Source: Caballeronia ptereochthonis (GTDB taxonomy: Bacteria; Pseudomonadota; Gammaproteobacteria; Burkholderiales; Burkholderiaceae). Taken from it: DNA of 64,000 nucleotides. Location: positions 62,001-126,000 of the forward strand of contig NZ_FCOB02000002.1 in assembly GCF_001545075.1 (NCBI RefSeq), in the 5' to 3' direction. Positions within the stretch are counted from its first letter, which is position 1. Every line of letters begins with the position of its first letter. The notes beneath the pieces were generated by a model. The model saw only the letters and a list, made by a program, of their open reading frames with translations, made no database searches and was not told the DNA's origin. Made by a program: the position numbers and the translations under genes. Below are positions 27,269 through 35,716 of the stretch, piece after piece.

Positions 27269-28708
27269 TCAGCGGCCGAGTCCCGCCATCATCATGTACT
27301 TGAGCTCCATGTATTCATCGAGCCCGTACTTCGATCCTTCGCGGCCCAGTCCCGACTGCTTCACGCCGCCGAAGGGCGCGACTTCCGTCGAGATGATGCC
27401 TTCGTTGATGCCGACCATGCCGCTTTCCAGCGCCTCGGCGACGCGCCACGCGCGGCCCAGATCGCGCGTGTAGAAGTACGCGGAGAGACCGTAGGGCGTG
27501 TCGTTCGCGGCGGCGATCACGTCCGCTTCCGTTTCGAAACGGAAGCACGCGGCGACGGGGCCGAACGTCTCCTCGTCGGCGATCAGCATGGAAGGCGTGG
27601 CATCCGCGAGCACGGTCGGCTCGTAGAACGTGCCGCCGAGCGCGTGCGGCTTGCCGCCGGTCAAAATCTTCGCGCCCTTGCTCACGGCATCGGCGACATG
27701 CGCCTGCACCTTTCTCAGCGCCGCCTCGTTGATGAGCGGCCCCTGATCGAATTCGCCTGCGAGGCCGTTACCGGCGCGCAGTTCGTGCACGGCGCGCGTC
27801 AGGGCCCGCGTGAACGCATCGTAGACGCCGTCCTGCACGTAGAAGCGATTCACGCACACGCATGTCTGTCCGGTGTTGCGAAACTTAGAGGCGATCGCGC
27901 CCTGCACGGCGGCGTCGATGTCGGCGTCGTCGAACACGATGAAGGGCGCGTTGCCGCCGAGTTCGAGCGAGAGCTTCTTGAGCGTATCCGCCGATTGCCT
28001 CGCGAGCAGCTTGCCGACGCGCGTCGAGCCCGTGAACGACAGCTTGCGCACGTCGGGCGATTCGGTCAGCACCTGGCCGATGGCGGCGGCATCGCCCGAA
28101 ACGATGTTGAACACGCCCGCCGGAATGCCCGCCTCTTCGGCGAGCACCGCGAGCGCGAAAGCGGAAAGCGGCGTCTCTTCGGACGGCTTGAGCACCATCG
28201 TGCAGCCCGCGGCCAGCGCGGGGCCGGCCTTGCGCGTGATCATCGCGAGCGGGAAGTTCCACGGCGTGATCGCCGCGACGACGCCCACCGGCTCGCGCGT
28301 GACGACGATCTTCGAGTTCGGCTTCGGGCTCGGGATCACGTCGCCGTAACTGCGCTTTGCTTCCTCCGCGAACCATTCGAAGAAGCTCGCGGCATACGCG
28401 ACTTCACCGAGCGCTTCGGCGAGCGGCTTGCCTTGCTCGCGCGTGAGCAGCGCGGCGAGCGTGTTGCGGTTGGCGAGCATGAGTTCGCCCCAGCGCTTCA
28501 CGCGCGCGCCGCGTTCCTTCGCCGTCAGCGCGCGCCATGCGGGAAAGGCGCGCTTCGCGGCGTCGACGGCAAGCTGCGTTTCCGCGCTGCCGCCGCGCGA
28601 GACGTTCGCGATCGTTTCGCCGGTGGCCGGATTGCGCACCGGATACGTGCTCGCGCTCTCGCGCCAGGCGCCGTCGATGTAATGATTCGTTCGCAACAGG
28701 TTGCTCAT
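27269..28708 (-). CDS. gabD: Succinate-semialdehyde-type dehydrogenase (GabD-like)
   Basis: 479 residues from ATG 28706-28708. PWNFPLAMITRKAGPALAAGCTMVLKPSEETP holds the cofactor Lys and Glu. The general base is in LELGGNAPFIVFDDAD and the catalytic Cys in FRNTGQTCVCVNRF. It ends SGLGREGSKYGLDEYMELKYM, typical of SSADH/GabD. The GabD name rests on overall pattern; in this operon (Fae homolog, aldo/keto reductase, MFS) the true substrate may be another semialdehyde. Its start overlaps the end of the aldo/keto reductase gene by 4 bp. Confidence 0.85.
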   Translation of the reverse strand: MSNLLRTNHYIDGAWRESASTYPVRNPATGETIANVSRGGSAETQLAVDAAKRAFPAWRALTAKERGARVKRWGELMLANRNTLAALLTREQGKPLAEALGEVAYAASFFEWFAEEAKRSYGDVIPSPKPNSKIVVTREPVGVVAAITPWNFPLAMITRKAGPALAAGCTMVLKPSEETPLSAFALAVLAEEAGIPAGVFNIVSGDAAAIGQVLTESPDVRKLSFTGSTRVGKLLARQSADTLKKLSLELGGNAPFIVFDDADIDAAVQGAIASKFRNTGQTCVCVNRFYVQDGVYDAFTRALTRAVHELRAGNGLAGEFDQGPLINEAALRKVQAHVADAVSKGAKILTGGKPHALGGTFYEPTVLADATPSMLIADEETFGPVAACFRFETEADVIAAANDTPYGLSAYFYTRDLGRAWRVAEALESGMVGINEGIISTEVAPFGGVKQSGLGREGSKYGLDEYMELKYMMMAGLGR

Positions 28709-29742
28709 GCGGCGCGCTCCAGTGCGTTTTCGAAGGCGCCTTGTGCGGCACGCGCCTCGCGCGCGATGCGCCGTCCCGCCGTGTAGTCGTTGATGAGATC
28801 GCACGGCGTGTAGTTGCGCTCGAGTTCGTGCAGTTCGTCTTCGTCGAACTTCGTTTCGAGCGCGGCGAGCGCGCTGTCGAATTGCGCCGCCGAATCCGCG
28901 CCGACGAGCATGCTCGAAATGCCCGGCCGCCTCAGAACCCACGCCTGCGCGATCTGCGCCGCCGATACCCCGCGCCGCGCCGCGACCCGTGCGACCGACG
29001 CCGCGATCTCCTGCGACGCGCGATCGCCGTACATCTGCGCGGTGAAGAAATCGGTCTGGTTGCGCGTGGACTTCGCTTCGGAAGTCAGGAGGCCGCGTGC
29101 GAGCGGGCTGAACACCGACACGCCGACACCCTGGTCGATGCAGTACGGAATCATCTCGCGCTCTTCCTCGCGATACGCGAGGTTCAGCTGCAACTGCATG
29201 TTGACCGGCTTGTGCCAGCCGTGGCGTTCGCACGCCTGCATGATCTTCGCGAACTGCCAGGTGTACATCGTCGAGACGCCGATATAGCGCGCCTTGCCCG
29301 CGCGCACGATGTCGTCGAGCGCGCCCATCGTTTCCTCGACGGGCGTGTTCACGTCGAAGAAATGCAGCATGTAGATGTCGACGTAATCCATGCCGAGACG
29401 CGCGAGCGACCCGTCGATGCCGTCCATGATGTGCTTGCGCGAGTGGCCGCCCGCGTTCGGATGGCTCGCCATGTCGTAGCCGACCTTCGTCGTGACGACG
29501 ACTTCATCGCGCTTCACGAGACGCTTCAGAATGCGGCCGACGACTTCCTCGCCCACGCCTGTCGAATAGAAATCGGCGAGATCGATGAAGTTCACGCCCG
29601 CGTCGAGCGCGTGGCGCACGATCGGCTCGCTTTGCGCTTCGTCGAAGATCCAGGGCTTCCATTGCGGCGTGCCCATGTTCATCGTGCCGAGGCACAGGCG
29701 CGATACCTTGAGGCCGGATTGGCCCAGACGTACGTATTCCAT
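28705..29742 (-). CDS. Aldo/keto reductase
   Basis: 345 residues. It has the TIM-barrel AKR pattern with catalytic Asp-Tyr in NFIDLADFYSTGVGEEVVG, Lys in VVVTTKVGYD and His in IYMLHF. The C-terminal cofactor loop is SSMLVGADSAAQFDSALAALE. It belongs to the broad AKR branch containing YajO and glyceraldehyde reductases, and reduces aldehydes or oxidises alcohols with NADP(H). It lies 14 bp downstream of the Fae homolog and overlaps the dehydrogenase gene, so the three are cotranscribed. Confidence 0.88.
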   Translation of the reverse strand: MEYVRLGQSGLKVSRLCLGTMNMGTPQWKPWIFDEAQSEPIVRHALDAGVNFIDLADFYSTGVGEEVVGRILKRLVKRDEVVVTTKVGYDMASHPNAGGHSRKHIMDGIDGSLARLGMDYVDIYMLHFFDVNTPVEETMGALDDIVRAGKARYIGVSTMYTWQFAKIMQACERHGWHKPVNMQLQLNLAYREEEREMIPYCIDQGVGVSVFSPLARGLLTSEAKSTRNQTDFFTAQMYGDRASQEIAASVARVAARRGVSAAQIAQAWVLRRPGISSMLVGADSAAQFDSALAALETKFDEDELHELERNYTPCDLINDYTAGRRIAREARAAQGAFENALERAA

Positions 29743-29756
29743 TTTTCGAAAGCTCC

Positions 29757-30269
29757 TCAGCGCGCCTTCGGCGTGTAGAAGGGGTTCGACACATCACGCG
29801 CGGCCTTGAACACGGCCTCCTTGCGCGGCAGACCTTCCATCGCGGCGATGATCGCGTTCCTGCAGGCGCGATAGTTGTTCTCGAAGACGGCGTCGAGGTC
29901 GTTGGTCTTCGGGTTGACCCAGTTCGCCGACACCACGACCCAGTCGTTTTCCGCCTCGGGCGGCAGCGTGCCGTTTTCGAGCGATTCGGCCACCGCCTTG
30001 GCGATGCCCGCCTGCGATGCGCCCCAGGTCGCGTTGCCGTGGAAATCGCTTTCGATCTGCGCCTTGTTCACGTAGAGCGTGAGCGGTTTGGTGGGCACGC
30101 CCGGCTGCGCGATCACGACGAACGGCGCGTGACCGGCGGACGGTGTGGCGAGCGCGGTCGCGAACGCCTGACCGGCCGGGCCGTTGCGCGGGCCGACCAG
30201 CACGTTGATGTGGGCGAGATTCACGCCCGGCCCTTCGAAGCCTTCGCCGATGAAGAGATGCTTTTCCAT
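29757..30269 (-). CDS. Formaldehyde-activating enzyme (Fae) homolog, catalytic His kept
   Basis: 170 residues, the usual Fae length. It begins MEKHLFIGEGFEGPGVNLAHINVLVG. The AHI segment keeps the histidine (H20) proposed as catalytic acid in methylotroph Fae. GPRNGPAGQAFATAL, PTKPLTLYVNKAQI and the NNYRACRNAIIAAMEGLP end-helix follow the family. Classical Fae condenses formaldehyde with tetrahydromethanopterin. No gene for that cofactor or its C1 pathway is in this window. Being first in an operon with aldehyde-handling enzymes, it could trap or sense a different aldehyde. An unusual repeat array lies ~125 bp upstream. Confidence 0.85.
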   Translation of the reverse strand: MEKHLFIGEGFEGPGVNLAHINVLVGPRNGPAGQAFATALATPSAGHAPFVVIAQPGVPTKPLTLYVNKAQIESDFHGNATWGASQAGIAKAVAESLENGTLPPEAENDWVVVSANWVNPKTNDLDAVFENNYRACRNAIIAAMEGLPRKEAVFKAARDVSNPFYTPKAR

Positions 30270-30573
30270 TGACTCGTTCCCTGTGTACGCTCGTTTGGTT
30301 CATTGACGCCACCATGGCGGTGGATGGAAGGCATTCTGCGGCGGGCTTCGCGCGAGGAGGAATCGAGGATTTTTCAGGGTGGCGTTGACGACAGCTCAAC
30401 TCGGGGTTGACCCGGAGTTGTACGGTGAATGCCGGCAGTAGGCGGAGGGTATGCGCCGGACCGTTTCCTTTCAGTATCTAAGCGTCTCATAAGGTTCCAA
30501 CCCGACAATGAAGGTTTGTCCCTGAAATGCGGAGCGTTTCGGCGCGTGCGCGCCGTTTCGCCCGTCGACGCGC
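30270..30573. promoter_or_regulatory. Divergent promoter region with GTTGA/TCAAC repeats
   Basis: This 304-bp gap separates the Fae operon (leftward) from the PPTase-like gene (rightward). It holds an imperfect 24-bp palindrome at 30397-30420 (CAACTC...GAGTTG with inner GGG/CCC). Extra half-sites GTTGA (30384-30388), TCAAC (30396-30400) and GTTGA (30406-30410) overlap or flank it. The layout suggests a multi-site operator for a dimeric regulator. No regulator gene is adjacent except the LysR pair at 24-25.8 kb. Confidence 0.5.
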
Positions 30574-31266
30574 ATGCCTGCCACCGACAGCATCCCCTTG
30601 CACCTCGCCGCCGACGCCGCGTGGCGTCACTACGATCTCGCCAAGGCGCGCGTGCAGATTCACGCGCCACCCGCGCCGGGCGAACTGTGTTTGTGGCTCG
30701 TGCCGACCGAATTCCGCTTCGCGTCGGCGTCGAACATCGGAAGCTGGTTGAGCGTGGCGGAACGCAGGCGCGCGCGATTCCACCCCAATTCCGCGCTGAG
30801 CCGGCGCTTCAGCGTCGCGCGCGCGACGCTGCGGCTCGTGCTGTCGCACATGTTCGATTGCGCGCCCCACGAAGTGAACCTGAACGATGAACCCGACGAT
30901 CGCATCGTCGTGACGAATCCGCTCGGCGAAGGCCCGCTCAACGTCGATGTCGCGTATTCGGGCATATGGATCGTGATTGCGGTCGCATCGGCGAGAATAG
31001 GGCTCGGACTGACCGTCGAGCCGGCCGGCGCCCACGAAGCGGCCGCCGGAAACGCGCTGTGGGCCGAAGCGGCGAGGATCGGCCGGTCACGGGCGGAGCG
31101 CGCGCAAGCGCGCGAAGGCGACGGCCCGCCGGACTGGCAAGGCCTCACGCTGCCGATGCCCGGCGGAATCTGCGGCGTCGTCGCCGTGGACAGGCCTGTC
31201 GCGCGCGTACAGGCGTTCGGCTGGGAACGGCCGCTCGAAGCGGAGGGCCGCGCACTCGCTTCGTGA
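30574..31266 (+). CDS. Degenerate Sfp-type phosphopantetheinyl-transferase-like protein
   Basis: 230 residues. Residues ~58-105 match the first half of the Sfp fold (LSVAERRRARFHPNSALSRRFSVARATLRLVLSHMFDCAPHEVNL). In the second half the phosphate/CoA-binding SHS motif appears as AYS (~127-129) and the metal-binding G-x-D-x-E motif appears as GLGLTVE, without the Asp. The family moves 4'-phosphopantetheine from CoA to carrier proteins; with these losses activity is doubtful. No carrier-protein or synthase gene is near. A PAP2 phosphatase follows 42 bp downstream and may be cotranscribed. It could be a decayed enzyme or one with a new role. Confidence 0.7.
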   Translation: MPATDSIPLHLAADAAWRHYDLAKARVQIHAPPAPGELCLWLVPTEFRFASASNIGSWLSVAERRRARFHPNSALSRRFSVARATLRLVLSHMFDCAPHEVNLNDEPDDRIVVTNPLGEGPLNVDVAYSGIWIVIAVASARIGLGLTVEPAGAHEAAAGNALWAEAARIGRSRAERAQAREGDGPPDWQGLTLPMPGGICGVVAVDRPVARVQAFGWERPLEAEGRALAS

Positions 31267-31308
31267 GCGTCGAGCGAGCGCCGCGCAACCTCGGAGAAAC
31301 ATCACATC

Positions 31309-32067
31309 ATGGAATATTCGGCGCTCGCGCAACGCCACGCCATGGCGATCATCGCGATCGTGCTTCTGGCCGTTCCCTTTGCGGCAGGTTGTGCATGGAC
31401 ATGGTCCGCGCGCAAGGGGCGCGCATCGGCCTGGACCGTTGCGCTTGGGGCGTTCGTGCCGGCCGTGCTCGGCGCGTCAGCATTCATCGCCATTGCGACG
31501 CGCATCGCGCACGGCACGGCGTTTTCATCGGCGGATCAGCTCTTGCTCGATGCCGTGCGCGACGGCACGCCCGCACTGGCCGCGCGATGGTTCGCCCGGA
31601 TCACGCATCTCGGCGATCCGCGGTTCCTCACGCTCTTGTGCGCGCTCATGTGCGCGGCGCTCGCGTTCACGCGCCGGTTGGGTCTGGCGGTCTACTTCGC
31701 CGCGGTCACGAGCGCGGGCGGCTTGCTCAATCATGCGCTCAAGGCGATGATGCGCCGCGACCGCCCCACCGGATCGACGGTGCCGCTGCCCGACAGCTTC
31801 GCGTTTCCGAGCGGGCACACGTTCGGCTCGATCGTGTGCTACGGCATGTGCGCGTACATGCTGCTGCGCCTTGCGCCGACGCGCTGGGATCCGCTCATCG
31901 TCGCGCTGGCGTGTTTCATCGTGCTGGCCATCGGCGCGAGCCGCATCGTGATCGGCGTGCATTTTCCGGGGGATGTGATCGGCGGGTTTGCGGCGGGCGG
32001 GGCGTGGCTGGCGGCGTGCATCGGCGTGGCGGAGGTCGCGCGGCGGCGCGAACGGCGAATCCTGTGA
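31309..32067 (+). CDS. PAP2-superfamily membrane phosphatase
   Basis: 252 residues with about six membrane helices. All three phosphatidic-acid-phosphatase motifs are present: KAMMRRDRP (K-x6-RP), PSGHT, and SRIVIGVHFPGDV with its catalytic His. It hydrolyses lipid phosphates such as undecaprenyl diphosphate or phosphatidate at the membrane surface. The active site is complete. It is followed at once by a hairpin at 32089-32120. Confidence 0.9.
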   Translation: MEYSALAQRHAMAIIAIVLLAVPFAAGCAWTWSARKGRASAWTVALGAFVPAVLGASAFIAIATRIAHGTAFSSADQLLLDAVRDGTPALAARWFARITHLGDPRFLTLLCALMCAALAFTRRLGLAVYFAAVTSAGGLLNHALKAMMRRDRPTGSTVPLPDSFAFPSGHTFGSIVCYGMCAYMLLRLAPTRWDPLIVALACFIVLAIGASRIVIGVHFPGDVIGGFAAGGAWLAACIGVAEVARRRERRIL

Positions 32068-32088
32068 TCCATTTTTATCCGCCAGAAC

Positions 32089-32120
32089 GACAAACCCCAC
32101 GCAAGCGCGCGGGGTTTGTC
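32089..32120. terminator. Hairpin between convergent genes
   Basis: A 10-bp stem, GACAAACCCC (32089-32098) with GGGGTTTGTC (32111-32120), has a 12-base loop. It lies between the rightward phosphatase and the leftward ABC permease stop. There is no long T-run in either direction, so termination is likely but not canonical. Confidence 0.6.
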
Positions 32121-32142
32121 ATCGAGCAGGTCTTTCAGCGCA

Positions 32143-33003
32143 TCAATTCACCGCGGGCCGCCACTTCAGCAACCGCTGCTCCACCGCCGTGAGCAGGTAG
32201 TCCGCCGCGAGCGCGACCACCGCGAGCACGATCATCGCGGCGAACACGCCGCTCGCGTTGAACGCGCCTTGCGCCGTCGAGATCAGCAGGCCGATGCCCT
32301 GCTTCGAGCCGAGAAACTCGCCGACCACCGCGCCGACCAGCGCGAAGCCGAAGCTCACGTGCAGGCTCGCGAGAATCCACGAGAGCGCGGAAGGAATCAC
32401 GACCGAAGTCGTTACCTGACGGCGCGACGCGCCGAGAATCTGCGCATTCGCGATCATGTAGCGATCCGCCTCGCGCACGCCCTGGAACGCATTCGCGAAT
32501 ACCACGAAGAACACCATCACGACCGCCAGCGCCACCTTCGATGCCATTCCGAGACCGAGCGCGATCACGAACACCGAACCGAGCACGACGCGCGGAATCG
32601 AGTTGGCGATCTTGATGTAGATGCTGAACACATCCGACAGCAGCTTGTTGCGGCCGAGCACGATGCCGCAGATCACGCCCGCCACCGAGCCGATGATGAA
32701 GCCCAGGCCCGTCTCCTCGAGCGTGACCCACACTTGCGTGAGCAGCGGCCCTTGCGAGGTGCCGTCGACGAACCATTCGACGATCTGATCGAAGATGGCG
32801 GAAGGCATCGAGAAGAAGAACGGATCGATCCAGTGAAGGCGCGCGGACAGCTCCCAGCCGCCGAGCACGAAGACGAGCACCGCGATGCGCAATCCGATGA
32901 CGAGCGCATGGCGCTGCTTGATGCGCTTTTGCGCTTCGCGTTCGACCTGGGCGAGCGTGCCGGGATCGATGCCCGTGGGCATCGCTTGTTGAGGCGTGGA
33001 CAT
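32143..33003 (-). CDS. ABC transporter permease (NitT/TauT/SsuC type)
   Basis: 286 residues from ATG 33001-33003. A cytosolic start is followed by six membrane segments. The BPD_transp_1 EAA loop reads GASRRQVTTSVVIPSALSWILASLHVSFGFALVGAVVGEFLGSKQGIG. This branch carries nitrate, sulfonates, taurine, pyrimidine precursors and aromatic acids. It works with the ATPase and the binding protein encoded just upstream in the same leftward operon. Confidence 0.92.
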   Translation of the reverse strand: MSTPQQAMPTGIDPGTLAQVEREAQKRIKQRHALVIGLRIAVLVFVLGGWELSARLHWIDPFFFSMPSAIFDQIVEWFVDGTSQGPLLTQVWVTLEETGLGFIIGSVAGVICGIVLGRNKLLSDVFSIYIKIANSIPRVVLGSVFVIALGLGMASKVALAVVMVFFVVFANAFQGVREADRYMIANAQILGASRRQVTTSVVIPSALSWILASLHVSFGFALVGAVVGEFLGSKQGIGLLISTAQGAFNASGVFAAMIVLAVVALAADYLLTAVEQRLLKWRPAVN

Positions 33004-33026
33004 GAAAAAGGTTCCTCTATGGCGGT

Positions 33027-33815
33027 TCAACCGATCTGCACTTCTTCGCGCAGGTCGTGCCAGATATCGCGCGAAATCTCGATGAAGTGCGGGTGATAGC
33101 GAATCTCCGACGTGATGCGCGGACGCGGCAGATCGATCTCGTAGACCTTCTTGAGCGTCGCGGGGCGCGCGGTCAGCACGAACACCCGGTCCGCGAGCGC
33201 GATCGCTTCTTCCAGATCGTGCGTGACGAACACCACCGAGCCCGCATTCGCCGACCACAGCTGCAGCAGTTCGTCCTGCATCAGCGTGCGCGTCTGCATG
33301 TCGAGCGCGGAGAACGGCTCGTCCATCAGCAGGATTTCCGGCTTGTTGATGAAGGTCTGCGCGAGCGCGACGCGCTTTCTCATGCCGCCCGACAACTGAT
33401 GCGGATAATGCTTGCCGAACTTGTCGAGACCGACGCGGCGCAGCCATTCGTTGGCTTCGTCGTAAGCCGCCGACTTCGAGCGGCCGCGATAGAGCGGACC
33501 GGCCGCGACGTTATCGAGCACCGAGCGCCACGGGAACACCGCGTCGGCCTGAAACACGAAGCCGATGCGCGGATCGATGCCATCGACCGGCTGGCCCATT
33601 ACGCGCACTTCGCCGGTCGTCGGCTTGAGCAGGCCGGTGATCAGGCTGAGCGTCGTGGACTTGCCGCAGCCGGTCGGACCGACCACCGCGACGAATTCGC
33701 CCCTCGCGACCGACATGCTGAAGTCGCGCAGCGCGACCGTCGCACGGCCGTCCGGCGAGATGAAACGGCACGATACGTTGCGCAGCTCGATGGCGGGTTG
33801 TTTCGTCTGGTTCAT
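33027..33815 (-). CDS. ABC transporter ATP-binding protein (NitT/TauT type)
   Basis: 262 residues. Walker A is GPTGCGKSTT, the Q-loop FVFQADAVFPW, the signature LSGGMRKRVALAQ, Walker B ILLMDEPFSALD and the H-loop FVTHDLEEA. It powers import through the permease 23 bp downstream. Start chosen at ATG 33813-33815; the open frame upstream runs into the binding-protein gene in another frame. Confidence 0.93.
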   Translation of the reverse strand: MNQTKQPAIELRNVSCRFISPDGRATVALRDFSMSVARGEFVAVVGPTGCGKSTTLSLITGLLKPTTGEVRVMGQPVDGIDPRIGFVFQADAVFPWRSVLDNVAAGPLYRGRSKSAAYDEANEWLRRVGLDKFGKHYPHQLSGGMRKRVALAQTFINKPEILLMDEPFSALDMQTRTLMQDELLQLWSANAGSVVFVTHDLEEAIALADRVFVLTARPATLKKVYEIDLPRPRITSEIRYHPHFIEISRDIWHDLREEVQIG

Positions 33816-33826
33816 TGTCGGGCGCC

Positions 33827-34843
33827 TCACTTCGAAGCCGTTGCGACACCCGAGAGGTACTCGTTCGAGTACGTGCGCGCGAGATCGATATGCTTGCCCT
33901 TCACCGACGGATTGAACGCCGCGAGCACCTTCAGCACCGTGTCGGGGCCGTCGGCGGGCATCTTGCCGTCCTTCGTGAACATCGGCAGCGACGCCTTCAG
34001 CGCGGCCACGTACAGGTCCTTGTTCTTCGCGTAATAGTCCTTCGGCATCTTCTCGGTGATCTCCTCGGCGCTGTGCGTCGCGATGAAGTTGAGCGTCTTC
34101 GCGAACGCGCGCGAGAGCTTCGCCGCGTCCGCCTTGTGCGATTCGGCCCACGCGCGCTGCACATAGAAGCTCGACGCCGGATACGTGCCGCCCAGCGCCG
34201 CGCGCGTGCCTTCGATCGTGCGCATGTCGACGAGCACCTTCGCTTCGCCCGTCTTGAGCAGTTGCGAGACGGTCGGCTCGGTGGTCATGCCCGCATCGAT
34301 GCGCTCCTGCTTGATCGCCGCGATGAAGCTCGCGTCCGCGCCCACCGGCAGGAGCGTGTACTCCTTGGAGGTCACGCCCGCGCGCTGTGCGAGGTATTGC
34401 GTGAGAAAGCTCGTCGACGAGCCGAGGCCCGTCACGCCGAGCGTCTTGCCCTTGACGTCGGCCATGCTCCTGAGCTTGTCGGCGGCCTTGGTCGAGACCA
34501 TTTCCACTTCGCCCGGCACCTGGCCGAAGATCACGAGCGCCTGGACTTCCTTGCCCTTGCTCTGCAGGTCGATGGTGTGGTCGTAGAAGCCCACGACGCC
34601 TTGCACCGCGCCCGCGAGCAGCTCGTTCTCGGCATCGACGCCGGCGGGCTGCGAGAGGATTTCGACGTCGAGCCCTTCATCCTTGAAGTAGCCGAGCTGT
34701 TCGGTCAGCTTCGCCGGCAGATAGATGATCTTGGTCGCGCCACCGACCATGATCGAGATCTTCTCGGCGTGGGCGGATACGGAAGCGGCCGCGAGTGCGA
34801 AGGCGATACCGGACAAAGCAGCGATCTGGCGCAAGGTACGCAT
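33827..34843 (-). CDS. ABC substrate-binding protein (NMT1/SsuA family)
   Basis: 338 residues with a Sec signal peptide (1-26, ending SVSAHA). The NMT1-type core starts ISIMVGGATKIIYLPAKLTEQLGYFKDEGLDVEI, with GKTLGVTGLGSSTSFLTQYLAQRAGV. It captures an aromatic, sulfonate or pyrimidine-like solute in the periplasm. It is first gene of the leftward operon. A TATAAT-type -10 on the - strand (34907-34912) preceded by the inverted repeat GAAGGT-GAA-ACCTTC (34914-34928) marks a probable regulated promoter. The substrate is not readable. Confidence 0.9.
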   Translation of the reverse strand: MRTLRQIAALSGIAFALAAASVSAHAEKISIMVGGATKIIYLPAKLTEQLGYFKDEGLDVEILSQPAGVDAENELLAGAVQGVVGFYDHTIDLQSKGKEVQALVIFGQVPGEVEMVSTKAADKLRSMADVKGKTLGVTGLGSSTSFLTQYLAQRAGVTSKEYTLLPVGADASFIAAIKQERIDAGMTTEPTVSQLLKTGEAKVLVDMRTIEGTRAALGGTYPASSFYVQRAWAESHKADAAKLSRAFAKTLNFIATHSAEEITEKMPKDYYAKNKDLYVAALKASLPMFTKDGKMPADGPDTVLKVLAAFNPSVKGKHIDLARTYSNEYLSGVATASK

Positions 34844-34906
34844 CAGTAGTCTCCTTGGTGGGGGCCGTCGGTCGATGGAAGGCCCGCTATTCGAATGTGT
34901 GCGGCG

Positions 34907-34928
34907 ATTATAGGAAGGTGAAACCTTC
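34907..34928 (-). promoter_or_regulatory. Promoter -10 with overlapping operator of ABC operon
   Basis: TATAAT is seen on the - strand at 34912-34907. Two bases away, in the spacer, is the inverted repeat GAAGGT (34914-34919) / ACCTTC (34923-34928). A regulator bound there would block the -10/-35 spacer. No clear -35 hexamer is seen, which fits a controlled promoter. Confidence 0.55.
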
Positions 34929-35038
34929 TGCCAGCTTTCTGGCCCGATGACAAACCATGGGTGTTAACCCGATGCGCCTTCCGGCCGCGAGACACCCTAC
35001 AATCGCGCGCAATGCCGCGAACGACCGCGTGACCACCC

Positions 35039-35716
35039 ATGAAGCTGCTGCTGATCGAAGACAACCCGACGCTCTCTCTATGGCTCGCGAAGATGCTGGA
35101 GCAGGAGTCGTTCGCGCTCGAGGCCGTGCAGGACGGCGAGTCCGCCGATCAACTGCTGCGCACGAATCATTACGATGTCGTGCTGCTCGATCTGAACCTG
35201 CCGCGTCTTTCGGGCAAGAACGTGCTGCGAAGACTGCGCCAGCGCGGCGATGCGACGCCGGTGATGATCCTCACGGCGAGCGGTTCCATCGACGAGAAAG
35301 TGGAATTGCTCGGCGCCGGCGCCGACGACTATCTGGTCAAGCCTTTCGAAGTTCGCGAGCTCGTCGCGCGCGTGAAGGTGATGATTCGCCGACGCACGTC
35401 GTCGACGGCGAACGAGGTATCGTGCGGCGATCTCGTGTTCGACATCGACACCCGCCAGTTCACGCTGAAGGGCGCGCCGCTCAACGTGACGCCGCGCGAG
35501 CGCAGCGTGCTCGAAGCGCTGATATTGCGCATGGGCAAGACCGTGTCGAAGGCGGCGCTGCTGGACGCGATCTTCACGCACGAGGACCAGCCGAGCGAGG
35601 ACGCGCTCGAAATCTACGTGTCGCGGTTGCGCAAGAAGCTCGATGGCAGCGCCGCCGCGATCGTCACGCTGCGCGGGCTCGGTTATCTGTTGCGCAAGAA
35701 GGACGATGACCAATAG
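35039..35716 (+). CDS. OmpR-family response regulator (TctD-like)
   Basis: 225 residues. The receiver domain (1-~118) has the acidic pair E7/D8, phospho-acceptor D51 in LLDLNLPRLSG and the Lys in YLVKPFE. The winged-helix DNA-binding domain (~125-220) contains LTPRERSVLEAL-like NVTPRERSVLEALILRMGKTVSKAALLD and YVSRLRKKLDGS. It overlaps the kinase gene by 11 bp. It is divergent from the ABC importer and may control it, as TctD does for tricarboxylate carriers. Confidence 0.93.
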   Translation: MKLLLIEDNPTLSLWLAKMLEQESFALEAVQDGESADQLLRTNHYDVVLLDLNLPRLSGKNVLRRLRQRGDATPVMILTASGSIDEKVELLGAGADDYLVKPFEVRELVARVKVMIRRRTSSTANEVSCGDLVFDIDTRQFTLKGAPLNVTPRERSVLEALILRMGKTVSKAALLDAIFTHEDQPSEDALEIYVSRLRKKLDGSAAAIVTLRGLGYLLRKKDDDQ

